From Ampelomyces quisqualis (taxonomy: Eukaryota; Ascomycota; Dothideomycetes; Pleosporales; Phaeosphaeriaceae): DNA of 64,000 bases. Each line of letters begins with the position of its first letter. Position 1 is the first letter of the stretch. Shown one piece after another: positions 33,960 through 47,473 of this stretch. The stretch is taken from the NCBI GenBank assembly GCA_018398575.1, contig JAGTXZ010000024.1:1178001-1242000 (forward strand). Reading direction: 5' to 3'. The position numbers and the translations under genes were made by a program. A model generated the notes under the pieces. The model did not search any database. It saw nothing but the letters and a program-made list of their open reading frames with translations, and was not told the DNA's origin.

Positions 33960-36900
33960 TCTATTCTACTTTAACCTTTTCTATTTGTTTTGCAGTCTCT
34001 ATTTCCTTATACCTACGCTTCTTTACAACTAAGGCCTTAGCTTACGCCTTAATACTCTTGTTAACACTAGTGCTTAAAGTTTTCTATTTTTGAATTTACA
34101 AATTATTTTATCTGTTTCTAAAGCCTTGCAGCAACCTATCTAGAAGCTCTCCTTCTAGGTTTAGGTGCGCAGCTTTAAGGATTAGATTACTTCTTTAGTT
34201 ACTTAATATATTTAACTACACTTAAATATCAATAGCCAAAAGATTTTAAACTGTCTATTTCTTATCCTTAATCTTAGGTCTTAGGATTGTATACTTAGCC
34301 TCTAATAGTTAAGACAATTTAAGATTCAATTAGACACAAATAGGTTACAGTTTATTTGGCTATCTAAGTACCTCTGTTTATACAATCCTTTACCTTCTAT
34401 TTCTACTATTCTATATTAAGCTACAGTGCTAGCTACTATCTATCTTAATGTGCAACAACGCAACGCTCTATAAAAGAAAGAAGACTATTATATCCAAAAC
34501 AGTCCTTACTGTTCTTCTTCTTCTATTTATTATATCAAGAGATACTTAAAGCTTCTATTAGCTTAAAAAATCTTAGAGATTCCTTATACCCTAACCAAGC
34601 AAACCCGCTTAGAGTTCAAATCCCCTCTAAGCACCTACATAGCTCTTATTTCTGCCAATGCATTTTACTTTATTATAAAGAAGCCCCAGAACAAGTTCTT
34701 TACAACAAGCCTCTATAAAATTAACAGGATTCTTGCCTCTAAGGACAACGCAGACAATTAAAGCTAATTAGATAAGAGATTACCTACCTGCTACTCCTAG
34801 TATTAGGATATATTTAGCAAGTTAGCAGCTAATCAATTGCCTCTTTACTATCTGTATAATTATAAGATTATCCTTAAAGAACTATTACTAAATGCGTTTA
34901 GTCTCCTGTACAAGTAGAATCAAGAGGAGCTTAAAGCTACTAAGGCCTACGTCTAGAAACACCTTTAGAAGGGTTTTATTAAGGCTAGCCAAAGCCCTTT
35001 CGCTTTACCTATTCTCTGTGTACATAAACCAAATAGAGATATACGCATCTATATAGACTACTAGAAGATTAACGCCCTTACGCGCAAGGACGTCTATCTA
35101 ATCCCTTGTATTAATAAGCTGCTATTACGTCCCTCTAAAGCCAAGATCTTTACTAAGTTTAACATCTAGGCTACCTTTAACAAAATTTGTATAGATCTTA
35201 ACTCTAAAGAGTATACTACCTTTTAGACCTATTATAGTACATACAAGTGTAAGGTTCTCCCTTTTGGCTTATATAATAGGCTAGCAACGTATTAGCGCTA
35301 TATAAACAATATACTAATTAATTATCTTAACAATTTCTGCATTGCGTATCTTAACAACATCCTAATCTACTTAGAGGATATAAACTTACATTAGGAACAC
35401 GTCTAAAAGGTCTTAGAGCGCCTACGTACTGCAGGACTTTAAGTAGACATTTAGAAGAGTAAATTCCATGTAACCTGCACAAAGTATCTAGGCTAAACCT
35501 ACTACAGTTACTAGCGTTAAGTTATTTCTTGGTTTTGCTAGTTTCTATTAACAATTTATTAAGGATTTCTCCTGTGTAGCTAAACTAATCCTAAAGCTTC
35601 AAAGTCCCTCTACACTATTTGAATAGACTACAGACTACTAACAGGCTTTTGATTAGATTAAAGCCTTACTCTTAGCTATTTCTACGCTATCTTATTTCTA
35701 TCCTAAGTATAACATAAAGTTAGAAACTAACGCGTTAGATAGAGTAATAGTAGAAGTACTCTCCTAGAAGCACTCTAACAACAAGTAGTATCCTATAGCC
35801 TTCTACAGTTACGCCCTATCTAGAGCTAAGCTTAATTAAGAAATACACAACAAAGAACTTTTTGCTATTTTAAAAGCGTTTAAGAAGTAAAGAGCTAAAC
35901 TTACCTCTATACAGAGTTAAATCCAGGTGTATTTAGATTACTACTCCTTAGAATACTTTATAACTACTAAGGTTCTTAATACACGTTAAGCACAATAGGC
36001 AGAGATTATTACCTCTTTTAATTTCTGCATTAAGTACACGCCTAGTAAGCTTAACAAGCAAGCTAATATCCTAAGCCAAAGAGAACAAAACGTTAGTAAG
36101 GTTAAGGCTGCCTAACAAGACAACAGATCCTGTGTACTTCTAGGACCTAAACGCCTAAACCCTCTAGTTAACTCTAAACTAGCTTAGAACTACGTTTGTA
36201 ACTAGCTAGAGATTAATGTTTTAGCTATTTTAGTCTAATCTATTAGTGCCCCTCTAAATCTTAACTTGTTAGAACTAATTAAAGCCCTGTTAGCAGAGAA
36301 TTGCTGCTTTTTTAAAGAAGAACGCCTTACGCTACTACAGCTGTATTGTGTCTAAGAAAGACTACTACTGTATTACTTACGCCTATGTGTACCTAGGGAT
36401 TTCCCTTTGTACACCTAACTAATTAGAGAAGCTTATAATTAGGTATTTACTGCCTACCTAAGCGCTATAAAGACATATTAGCTCCTAGCTTAGCAATACT
36501 ACTAGAAAGGCATAGAGGCTACATGCAAATGCTATGTACAAAACTGCGTTTCTTGTTAAAGATCCTATCTAAGACAGCTCTAATCCTAAGGGTTCCTCTA
36601 TCTGTTACTAATTTCTAACAGGCCTATGCAGCATTTGTGTATAGATTTTAAGACATTCCTAACTAATTAGCATAGCTATAATTAAATTATAGTTATTATT
36701 AATTGCCTATTAAAGCAAGCTATCTCTATCCTGTGTTACAAGACTATTAACGCCTAGGAAATAGCTTATTTGTTTATCTAATAGGTACACCAATTTAGCT
36801 ACACGCTTAAAAGCATAGTGTCTAACTATAGCCTCTAGTTTGTGTCCTAATTCTAGTTTAAGTTCTGCAAGATCCTAGGCATGCAAATTAAGCTTTCTAC

Positions 36901-38800
36901 AGCCTACTATAAACAAACTAATAGACAAACTAAGATTATAAACAAGTATATTAATTAACAATTAAGGCCCTTTATATCCTACTACTAGGACAACTAGAGT
37001 AACCTCTTGCTAATAATTAATTAAGCTTAAGCTACACTGCTGCACTCTGCAATTAGTATAGCACTATACTAGCTCCTATTCAGATTTAAACTATAATAGA
37101 GCTAGGATTAGGCATTATCTCCTTTAAAACACAAAGATGTAAACGTTAAGGATGCCTTAAGCTTAGCTACCTGTATGCATAAAGCCTAGCGCATAGCCAA
37201 AGATAATATAGAGAAGGCGCAGCAACAAATAGCTGCTAAGGTAAACAAATATTATTAACCTATCAATTAGGTAGTAGGTAACAAGGTTTACCTCTTAACC
37301 TAAAACCTATCTGTTACCTGCCTAAGTTGCAAACTTGCTAAATTGTAGAAAGGCCCCTTTAAAGTTCTAGAATAAGTTAGCTATTTATTTCAACTAAAGC
37401 TACCTAAAGAATCTAAGATCTATAACGTATTTGCTTCAGATGTTCTCTGCAAGGACCCTAACAACCTCCTAGCTAGTTAGCTAAGCCTAAACCTATCTAG
37501 CATCCTAATTTAAGGCGTTAAAGAATAAGAAGTTAAAGAGATCCTAGCTAGCAAGCTATACTGCTCTATCCTAAAGTATTGTGTAAAATAGGTAGGCTAT
37601 AATCCTAACCCTACTTAGTACAATGCCTTAAACTTTATAGGCGCCCTACATATGTTACAAGCGTTTCATAAACGCTATCTAAAATAGCTAGGACCTTTAC
37701 AAGCGTTAGCCAAATAGATTACAGTATAGAAAAAAGAAGTTAAAGATCTTATAGTATTGTAAGACAATTATGTTAGGGAAATTAAACTTAATATTGCAAC
37801 TACTACACTAGTAGGTAACAGCTATTAACAATAGGAGTCTTACTCTTCTATTAGATCTAACAGCAGACTGTTATTGCTACTAGTAGAACGTTCTTAATTG
37901 TTTAAATCCCTAGGTGCAGACACTAACACACTACCTAGTAGTCTTCTATTCTAGCCTTGCTTACTGCAAGTACTAGCCTCTTACGCTGCCTTCTGCGCCT
38001 CTTCTTACTCTGCTAACTAATTAGCCCTTAATGCTATTATAACATCTACTAGCTAAGCAACTACACTAGTTAACCTTACTATACTTCTCCTAAGCAACCT
38101 AACCTTCTTAGCTATTGCCCTAACCTTTTTAGCCAGCTCCTCCCTTTAGTAATAAGCGCTAACTAACAAGTTAGTGTTGTTTATATTAGCTACTTGTGCA
38201 GTGCCTACTTGCACAACAGCAGCTAACTAAAACGCTGCCTTCTTAACAGCAGCCTTCTGCTCTAACACTACCTTATTAGACTTATCTCTACCTAAGGCAG
38301 CAAACCTGCAGTTAAGGGCCTTAGAAAGGCTATTATACTCCTAGCCTATATATAGAGGAACTAGGCAACACTTTTTATTTAAGAGTGTACAATAAGCACA
38401 CTTCTTAGACACGTCTAAATAGAATCTAAACTTAATATTAAAATAGCTATAGGCAAAAGCCCTTGCGGCCTATAGGCAAACAACCTAATAGGCTAAAGGA
38501 TAAGCCTTAGAAGAAACAGAAATAGGCATTATATGTATCTACTATACAGTTAGCTAGTAATTAAGAAAGAATAAGGCTTAGATAGCTTTAGGTATACAAA
38601 CGTAAGGAGGAGAGTATAGAGAAGTAGTATACTAGAGAGCTAGCCTTGTATATATGCTTAAAAAGCTTAAGGTAAAGTTAGGAATGTTAAACGCGCTAGC
38701 GCGCTAATTAAAACAATAACAAACAGCTACATTACGTTATCCCAAAATAAACTTAAGGTAAATAAGAGTTTATAACAATTTAGAGAGGTATCTAAAACAA
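33960..38800 (+). pseudogene. Gypsy-2 pol relic: RT, RNase H, integrase
   Basis: Reverse transcriptase pieces are clear: INKLLLRPSKAKIFTKFN near 35130, KCKVLPFGLYNRLATY near 35250, CIAYLNNILIYLED near 35340 (YxDD changed to YLNN). RNase H and the zinc-binding and core regions of integrase follow to about 37.2 kb (MQHLCIDFKTFPNQLAQL near 36640), then a tail region to near the polypurine tract. The reading hops among frames and is full of Gln-position stops; non-functional. Confidence 0.75.
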
Positions 38801-38852
38801 CACTAATACAGACCTAATTAATAGAGACTATTAATTTTAAGAAGGGAGGTAA

Positions 38853-39151
38853 TGTAACAAGCACATGTAAACACATGTTATATCTAATACCTTATAAAGG
38901 CTTAGTAACAGATTATGTAGGGAGCTAGTAGGTTAAGACTAAAAGCGCTTTAACAGCGCTCTAACTCAGCTGCTACGCCCACTATAAATATAAGCCTATA
39001 GTATAGATAGAGGACAAGTTTCTCTTGTCCTTCTATACAAGACCTATAGGTGTATAGCTAATCCAGAATCTCTGATACAACACGCACTCCCATATGCCTC
39101 TGATACGTATCCAATTCAATTCTAATAGCTGTACCTACCTGCGTCGTTACA
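38853..39151 (+). repeat. Gypsy-2 right LTR
   Basis: 299 bp; direct repeat of 32121-32419, less mutated over its last 100 bp. Confidence 0.92.
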
Positions 39152-40149
39152 GAGGTGTATAATAGACTACCTAACTACACTGCCTTCTAAGTAATTATAT
39201 TTATAGCAAAGCCTTAGAAGTTCTTAATTGCAGTACTATCTACTACTTCTAATTAGTATACGTTAACTAAGCGCGCTTAAGAGCAGCCTATAGCTATATA
39301 GTAATATAACAGGTCTTTAACCTCTATATTTACTAGTTAGTTAAAAGCAATAGAGCTAAACGCAGTAGAAGTCTATATATTATCTTAAAAGCTGCTAATA
39401 TTAGGAGTGTGTAGTAAGATAGTAAACTTAGTTAATAGCGCTGCGCAGTCTAACCTTGTTGTAAAGACTTCTAAAAATACAGTAGGCTTGTACACTAGGA
39501 TTAAAACCTATAGCAGAGATAGTAGCACACAGGTCTGTTTTAGATTAGGTCTAGTAGCTGTAACTTAATCTTTAAAGGCCTAAAGTTCTAGCCTGCTTAT
39601 AATAATATTAGGGGAATTAAGCTAAATAGCTGTAATTAGGTAAGCCTTATTAACGCTGTTAGCTGTTAGGTGTTTAGAGTTAATTGTAAAAGCTATAACA
39701 GTCTAAAAAGCCTTTTTCTTATACTTAGAGGCTTTGGTAGAACTAAGCGTTACGTTGCTATAGTAGCTACTCTTGTAAAGCGTCTTAACTTGTTCTTCTG
39801 TAAGTAAAGTTTCCTAATCTAACTCTTACTCTTTACGTTTTTTAAACTACTATAGACTAGTATGTTTGTTAATTGTAGTAAGGTTAGTACCTGTAAGCTT
39901 CTACAGTTCTTGCACGTTAATACTAACGTTAGCAAATTGCGCTATAGTAGTATTATTAATATAGGTAGTAGAAAAAGGTTGTAGAGCTAGGTAAGCAGAT
40001 ATAAAGTAAGAGACAGCGTAGGCGCTAGGTTGTAAAGAAAAAGGTAGCTGCGCTAGCGTAGGTCTGTGCGTCTATTATTATTAAAATAATAAGGTAAGAG
40101 GTAGGCGCGTAATTTTAATAACGCAAATAAAAACTCTAATTTTGCTAAT

Positions 40150-43100
40150 AAGGTAAAAGATTATATATCTATGTTGTTGTAATAATAAGAGCTATAGTAT
40201 AGGCAAGCAAGCGTATAGAGCTACTAAAAGCTTGTTAAGTTTTAATTATACTTCTAGGTAGTGCCTTATAGAGAGTAGTAAATAGTTAGACAAGTACTAT
40301 ACTACTACTTCTAAGCTTGCACTATCTTAGGTATATCTGTTTGCAATTGCTTCTCTACTACGTAAGAGTCTTTAGAAGCACTGTAGCTCTGCTACTAGAC
40401 CTTATAGAACTATTGTTTATGTTAGTTTCTAGAGACCTTATAGAGTTCTTTAGTAAGAATTTAGTTAATAATATATATTAGCTTTCTGTTAGGAGCAGGC
40501 GTAGTAGCTGCTGTTAGTAGTTTATCCTCTGCTGCTTCTACTACCTTACTAGCAGCTACAAGAGGGCAATTGTATAGGTTAGGTAAGGCTAGTTCTAAGT
40601 AAATAACTAAGATAACTAGGTGTATCTTAAGTTAGGTAGAGAGTTTAAGTTAGAATGCATTCTTGCCTATTCTTTTAAGAACCTTAAAAGAACTATTCTT
40701 AATAATATTAAGTGCTAAGGCATATAAGATGTAATATCTACAATTTGTTTTACGTGTTAATTTAAGAAAGACTATGTCTCTAATCTTAATAGGTAAATGC
40801 TAGCGATTGTAGTATATAGCTATCCTAGCCTGTGCTAGTTTAAGAGCTTTCTTTGCCTAGGCTTAAATATTGCAGTAATCTTGCAAGAACTGCTTAGCTA
40901 ACTAATATTATATAGCAGAGTTATAAATAGTAGCTCTATTACAAGGGTAAGTGCTGTAAAGAAGCTTAAATAGTAATTTACCTGTTGTAAAGTTGCGCGC
41001 AATATTAATTGCAAATTGCACGTTAAGTAAGAGCTTGTCCTATCTAATTATTAGGGCGTTGTAGTTAGTAATTATGCATTGCAGAGTAATTTTAACAATT
41101 TAATTTATCTTTTTGCTTTAGCTGTCTGCCTAAGAGTAATAGGTAGTAGTTATAGCTAAAGTAGTTTCTATCTTCTTAAATAAGGCTTGCTAGAATTTGG
41201 CAAGGAAGCGCCTATTCTAATTAGAGATAATAGCTTTTGGCAGGCCCTATTTGCAGACAACATAGTCCTAGAAACAGATAGCCTAGTATTAAGCGTCGCC
41301 CTATACTTCTTCTAGGTAGTCTAGGTTATTAGCCTTACCTTGCGTGCTAATAACTCTTAGAATTAACTTAACTACTTTAGTAGCTTTGTTAGTAACAGTA
41401 AGTATGCAATTATATCTGTTAGGAGTAACTAGTAGTTCTATAATAAAATCTATTGTAATTGCGTAGAATAGTAGAAATAGGTATTTAATAGGCTGTATCT
41501 TACTAGCAGGCATTTTAGTTAAAGGTTAGCAAACGTTATATTGTAGGCACGTAGTAATATATTTAGTAGTATACTTTTAAAGGTTTAGTAGGTACATTAA
41601 TACTTAGATTTGTTTGCATATTCTAATAACTCTAAGATAGCTAACGTTATTATGCGTAAGTTTTAGAATATTGCAGTGCAGGGACTAGGGAATGCACAAC
41701 TATTCTTGTCTATTAGGAAACATTTAGTATATAAGGCTAGAGTCTATATCTACCTAGAAAGACTTGCAAGTTACTAGAGGTTGTAGTTTCTTTTTAGCTT
41801 AATCTAAGATATTATAATAGACCTTGCAGAGGGCAGGATCTATTCGCAAAGCTAACACTAGCTTATCTTAAAAATCCCTGCTTATTTAAATAAGCTTAGC
41901 TTTGTATAATACGTCTAGTAGATAGGCTTTAGATATAAAGCAAGAGACAGGTTCTTAGATAGTAGCACTAGTTAGTTCCTAAGGAGTAAGGCGCAGGCTT
42001 ATAAGGAGTAACTTTTTTCCCTTACGTGTAAGAAGGCTCTAAAGGACATTAGTAGTGTTGTCTAGGCTTAGCCTAGGCAGATGTAACATTTGTATTCTAG
42101 ACAGAGCGTCTGCATTTAAGTAATCCTTGCCTAAGATATATTAAATCTCTATTTAGCTATAGTAATAGGCTAGAAACAGTTGCTATAATTGCAGTTACTC
42201 TAATTGTTTCTCTTGTACTAGGCCTTTATCCTTAAACGCGTTAACAATTGCTAAGTAATCTGTAAACACTAGAAATTTTTTATAGTCTGTGTATTAAGGT
42301 AGCTTTTTAAGTGCCTAGACTAGCGCAGCTGTTTCTAACTCTATTAGCTAATATTGCAACTCTGTAAGAGATAGTGTCTTTAAGAGGTACAAAATAGGTT
42401 GCTCTACTAGGTTGTCTAGGTCTAAGATGTTAAGCTAATAAACTGCACAACTAAAACTACGCTTATAGCTTCTATCTATATAGAAAATAAATAGTTAGAA
42501 AAAGTTAGGATAAGTAAAGGTAGGCGCTGCGTATAGTTTGTTCTTAAGGTTCTTAAAAGTAGCTTTAGCTTTGTAGCGTTGTAGACTATCTATAAAACCT
42601 GCTACTAGAGTTACTTTTGCGTAGCGCTGCCTTTTATATCCTTTTTTAGAGGCGTCCTTAAGGCAGCAAGTTTTAAGCATGTTTAGTAGTATATATACGT
42701 TAGAGTAGTACTTTACAAACTTCTAATAGAAACTAAAAAGGCCTATAGCGTATTCTAATTGTTACACTGTTTAAGAGAAGGTTATAGTTTAAATAGCTTC
42801 TGTCTTTTCCTAGATAGTACTAAGGCCTAATTGTAACACATAATATCCTAAGGCTTAAATAGAGAGATAACTAAAATAGCATTTGGCTAGAAATAAGGTA
42901 ACCTCTGCCTTCTCTAAGAGGGTTAGAGCTTTATCTAAGTGTACCAAATAGTCTTCTAGAGTGCGACTAAAGATAATAATGTTGTTAATGTAGATAAGTA
43001 TAAAATCCTAGAGGTATTAGTTAAACAGCTATTTTATCTAGTGCTAGAAGAAGCTAGGAGAGCAAGCTAAACCTATAGTAGAACTAAGAAACATTTTGTA

Positions 43101-44500
43101 GCCCTAATATGCTGTTACAAAGGCTGTTTTCTATTAGTCTTCTTCTATAATGTCCTGTTAGAAGAAGCTTTTAACAAAGTTAAGAAACAAGAATACTATA
43201 GCGCTGCCTATAGCTAACAGAATAGTGTCCTGCTTTAGGAGTAGATATGCGTTAAGTATAAGAGCCTTATTAACACAGCGTATATTAACTATAACCTATA
43301 GCTTATTGTTTTTCTAAACTACAAATGCTAGGGACGCTATAGGGCTAGAGGACCTAAGTAAAACTCTCTTGATACGTCTCTACTTAGTAAGGGGATCTAA
43401 AACCTTATTAATAGTGTTCTTGTTACATTTAGATTGGTTGTAGAGGGCCTGCTTAAGTTTTAAGAGATTAATCCTATTGTAAAAAGAAATAGGCATCTTA
43501 ATCCTATTGTTAAATTGTCTAAGTTCTTTTTACTACAAGGATTAGTGTCCTAAAAGTATCTTTTAGATGCGTTTCTAATAGTCTTCTCTAAACAGACTAA
43601 ACACGTCTGCTTTAGCTACTTTAATTTTGTTATTAGGCAGCTCTACTACAAAGGGTAATCCTGTAAGAGAGTTGTTAGGTTTATTCTTGCCTATTAAAAT
43701 TAGCATTCCTTTAAATAGGTAGTCTAGGGAGTATAACAGGTTAGCTTAATAGTAAAGAGGAAATGCTTGTTTAAGGTAACTAAGGAGCTAGCCTTAATAA
43801 ATAGTAATGTTAGTAGTCTCTAAGTTGTTAAACAGCATCTAGGGTTTATTTCTATTTATTACTTAATTACCTGCAGAAGCAAAAGTGCCTATAGAAAGGT
43901 TAATAATTGGTTTTGCTGTAAAAAGGTACCTAGATTTGCTTAGCAGTACCTAATAATGTTGCACCTCTATGTAAACGCTAGAGCTAGTAGAAATTATATA
44001 ATTGCGTTTTGCTATAACTACTATGCGCTTGCAGTAAGAGACTAGGGTTAAATGTAATTTAACGTAATAACTTTAGATTTAAAGGGCTAGAAAGTTGCCT
44101 AGAACGTTATTATATATAATGCTAACCTTCTAGAGCTAAAGGATATTGTTGCCTATAATGCAAGGTACTAGTAATTTGTTAACAACGTAGATCTATCTGT
44201 ATAGTTAGATAACCTTTCTATTAACTGCGTAGAAGGTAACTAGAAAATTGTAAATAAGTTAGTTTATATATAAGGCTATAGAGCTAACGCTATTAACCTT
44301 TATAACCTAGTCTTCTTTAAGTTCTTTAATTACTGCGCAGGAATAGTAAATAAGCTTATTACGCTAAATTAAAGATACACCTGTGCTAGTATCTAGGCAG
44401 AATTTAATAAAGACGTTATCTAGAGCATATATATAAGCTTTAGCAAGCTTATTACAATTAGTAAATGTAGTAATAAGAATAGTATTAGCAACTAGTTTAA
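40150..44500 (-). pseudogene. Outer element pol relic: RT, RNase H, integrase
   Basis: The minus-strand RT is readable at about 42960-43420 (FVV-KNNKL-VIVNIRCVNKA; KTAFVTAY-GYKMFLSS; DFILIYINNIII, with YxDD degraded to YINN). The connection and RNase H start at 42495-42680 (YKAKATFKNLKNKLYAAPTF), and the integrase core is open at 41301-41513 (ITIDFIIELLVTPNRYNCIL) and continues to about 40.2 kb. Stops fall mostly at Gln positions. Ty3/Gypsy type. Confidence 0.78.
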
Positions 44501-44899
44501 GGAATGCTAATACTAAATTGCTAGTTAACAAAGGAAAAGAAAGATCTAATCTGCTTAAACTATAGACAGCAGAAGTAGCAAGATTAGAGTTACAGCTGTC
44601 TGTCTAGGGTTCTGTTAGAAGTTTTCTAACTTAGTAGTTAAAATAGCTTTAAACCTATTGCTCTAGAATGCTTAGTTATTAAGTTTAGTCTCTAAAGTTA
44701 AGTTATTATTAAAAAATTCTCTAAAGAAAGATAATATAGCATTAGCTAAAAACGTAACACATTTCTAGAACTTAGGCTAAGTTAAGCAAAGATTGTTGCA
44801 ATGCTCTCTACTATAGTAAGTGTATAGGTATTTTAGCAAGCGCAGAGTATATAACAGAGCAACTACTCTAAGAATAATAGTAGTAGGTGCTGCAGCGCG

Positions 44900-46540
44900 C
44901 AGTAAGACGTGTTTAGAGGTCTTTTTTAGCAATAGAAGATTACAATCCTTGCGCTTACAATTACAGCAGGCTACCTAACAGTTCTAAGCAAACTGTCTTG
45001 CAATAGATTTAAACTTATAGCAAGCCTAAGTGCGCTGCCCTTTCTAGGCCTGCTAATATAAGTTCTCTTTCTAATAACACTTATTAATAAAGGTTTCTAT
45101 AGTTATATTAGTGTAGATAGATACTAAAGCTATAAAAAGCAGGTTAAGATCTAACCAGATCTTATAGATTATTATAATTTCCTAGGTAATAGGATTATAG
45201 CTAGCATTATACAGAAGAGTCTGTTTCCTAGTAATATAGTCCTAGACTAACAACTTCTAATTAAATTAGTGCTTTAGAGCTCTAGCCTTTTGTTCTGCAC
45301 TAATAATATTACGTTAGAAGTAGTAGCAGAGCAAATTAATCTACGTATTAACGCTTATTATTATACGTTTGTGCTTAGGTTCTAATAGAAAGGTATACTA
45401 TTCTAAAGCTTAGCCTTTTATATATAATAGGAGTACTTTAAGTACCTAAGCAAAGCTATACTAGTTAACACGTAGGCTAATTTGCTAGGCGTATAGATAG
45501 ACGCTAGTAGTGCTATTGTACGTGCCTATTTTATTAGGTTTTAGGCAACAACTATTTACTAGTTTAGTAGCGCTAGATTTAGTAAAACTGTTATAGTAGT
45601 AGTAGCGTTAACGCTGTTTTTCTTGCCTCTAATATTAGTAATAAGATTGTCTACTGTCTAAAGAAAAGCTGCTTAATAATAAGTTGTCTAGGTATTAGTA
45701 AGTAGATAATTAGCCTGCACGTAACACACTAAGCATAGTGTACTATTATAGTAGAAGTTAATACTAAGAGGTAGGCGTGTTATAGCAAGATCCTTAGTTG
45801 CGTTAATACTTAGACTAGTAACAGAAAGGAGAGAAATCTTGCAAAATCTTCTCTGTTTCTTCTAACTAACAATGTAGCTAGTTAGAGTGTTGTTGCAAAG
45901 ATAGTTAGAACTAGTTAGGCTACTTAGCGCGCATAAGTTAGGCAAAGAGTAGTATAACTAGTAGTTAAGGCTTAAGCAGGAGTACTTGTTGTTACACGCG
46001 TACTAGTAGATTGTTAGCTTTCTTAGCTTCTTTAGTTAGGCCTTACATGAATTAGTTTTGCTAGAAGTTAAAGTTGTTAGGATTTAAACTGTTACTCTCT
46101 AAATACTTAATAGCATAGCGTTAGTTTTCTTTGCAATACATACAAGACATTAGGCAGCCTATAGTGTTAGCTACTACCTGTTATACTTCTATAAAAAGGA
46201 TAGGCTCCTTAAAAATTAGCAAGATCCTGCCTTCTACTTATTATTAGACAATTTTAAGTATAATAAGAGCGTCTTAGCAATATTAATTGTTAGAGTACGC
46301 TAGAAGAGGTTCTAGTACAGGCCCTAGCCTTAATTTAGGCGCTAACGCTAGCGCTAAGTTATGTGCTATAAAGAAAGAGTATAGAGCACGCAGATTTAGG
46401 CGTAAAGGGTTAAAGAAGTACGCTGTAAAGTTAGTTGTAAGAGTAGAGTTAGTTAGAGATAATACTCTAGTTAGGACGCTAGTATTAGGCTCCAAAGACT
46501 GTTCTAACGCTAACAGCCTTAGCTGCAAGTTAAAAAACTA
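44900..46540 (-). pseudogene. Outer element gag relic
   Basis: The minus strand upstream of pol holds a decayed zinc knuckle CYKFKSIARQFAQNC at about 44977-45022 (CX2CX4HX4C with Cys to Phe and His to Arg) and further open pieces to 46.5 kb, including the 81-codon frame 46283-46528. The identity of the rest of Gag is inferred from position between the 5' LTR (right) and pol. Confidence 0.5.
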
Positions 46541-47473
46541 GCTAAGTATAAGGCAGGCTATAAAAAGGTTGTTAACTAGAAATAGTTGTACTAGAGATAA
46601 CTATATAGAAGTTAGTTAACAAGAGAAAGTGTTAGAGGATTAACAGAGGAGAGAGAACAGTAATTAAAAAGGAAGTGTTTAAGAGATATAAGGCAGGCTT
46701 AAGAAAGCTAGATCTATACTTCTTAACAGGTTTACTCTTAGTAGTAGTAATTGCTTGCTTTAGTTAGCAATCTTAGGTGCACTAGCTACTCTTAGGTTAG
46801 ATACACTAGCTACTTCTAGTTCTAGTTTACTCTAAACTAAGCTAGCCTAGGTGTCTTTCCTAGATAATATAAAATTTTCTCTTCTTTCTTATTGTGTTTG
46901 TGTACGCTGTAGTTAACGCAGCTAGCTTAATATAGTATGTTTAGTTACTGCTGTAGTAGAGTAACAAGTTCTTTATAGAGATAATAAGTAAGATAAAGTT
47001 ATTTTGTCTAAGTTAATATCTAATCTTCTAAGCTTTTAGCTATCTACTTGTTTCTTAGAAAGTATATATGTAAAGTAATTGCAAGGTGCAGTTACAAGTC
47101 TTCTAAGAGTCTTAGGGTTAAATAGTGCTATAGTTTTAGGCAGTTAGCAGGCTAAATATGCTAGAAAACTATAGCTAGTTGTTAATTACTGTGTTTTAAA
47201 GTAGTAGTTAGGTGTCTAATGTAGGTTTAAGATCTAAAGCTGCAGTATAGGTAAGTAGAGCTAGGCTAGTTAGCACTCTATCTTAGTAATAGGTAGCTAC
47301 ACGCTTAATACAAAGCAGAAGGGTACTGCGCAATGCAGATTAGAGATAGCTACTACGCGTAGTGTAGAGCAGAAAAACTAACAATTGCTTGTTAGGCTTA
47401 TGCGCGCAATACAGAACTAGGAGGACAGCTACACGCGCAATGCAGAGCAGAGCAAAAGTTTTTAGCTACTAAA

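Larger units (their letters stand above)
32121..39151 (+). mobile_element. Gypsy-2, Ty3/Gypsy LTR retrotransposon, RIP-killed
   Basis: 7031 bp with 299-bp LTRs (32121-32419 and 38853-39151; TGTAACAAGC...GTTACA) and the duplication GAGGT (32116-32120 and 39152-39156). A polypurine tract (AAGAAGGGAGG) lies directly before the right LTR, giving the + orientation. The interior carries gag with a zinc-knuckle relic and a Gypsy pol. In-frame stops again fall at Gln positions. Its right LTR keeps more CG/CA than its left LTR towards the outer end. Confidence 0.92.

Noticed and set aside
34590..34640. tRNA-like T-loop text in Gypsy-2
   Set aside because: Falls inside readable pol sequence and lacks the rest of a cloverleaf.
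46287..46541. 84-codon plus-strand frame in the outer element
   Set aside because: Antisense to the putative gag region; basic composition only.
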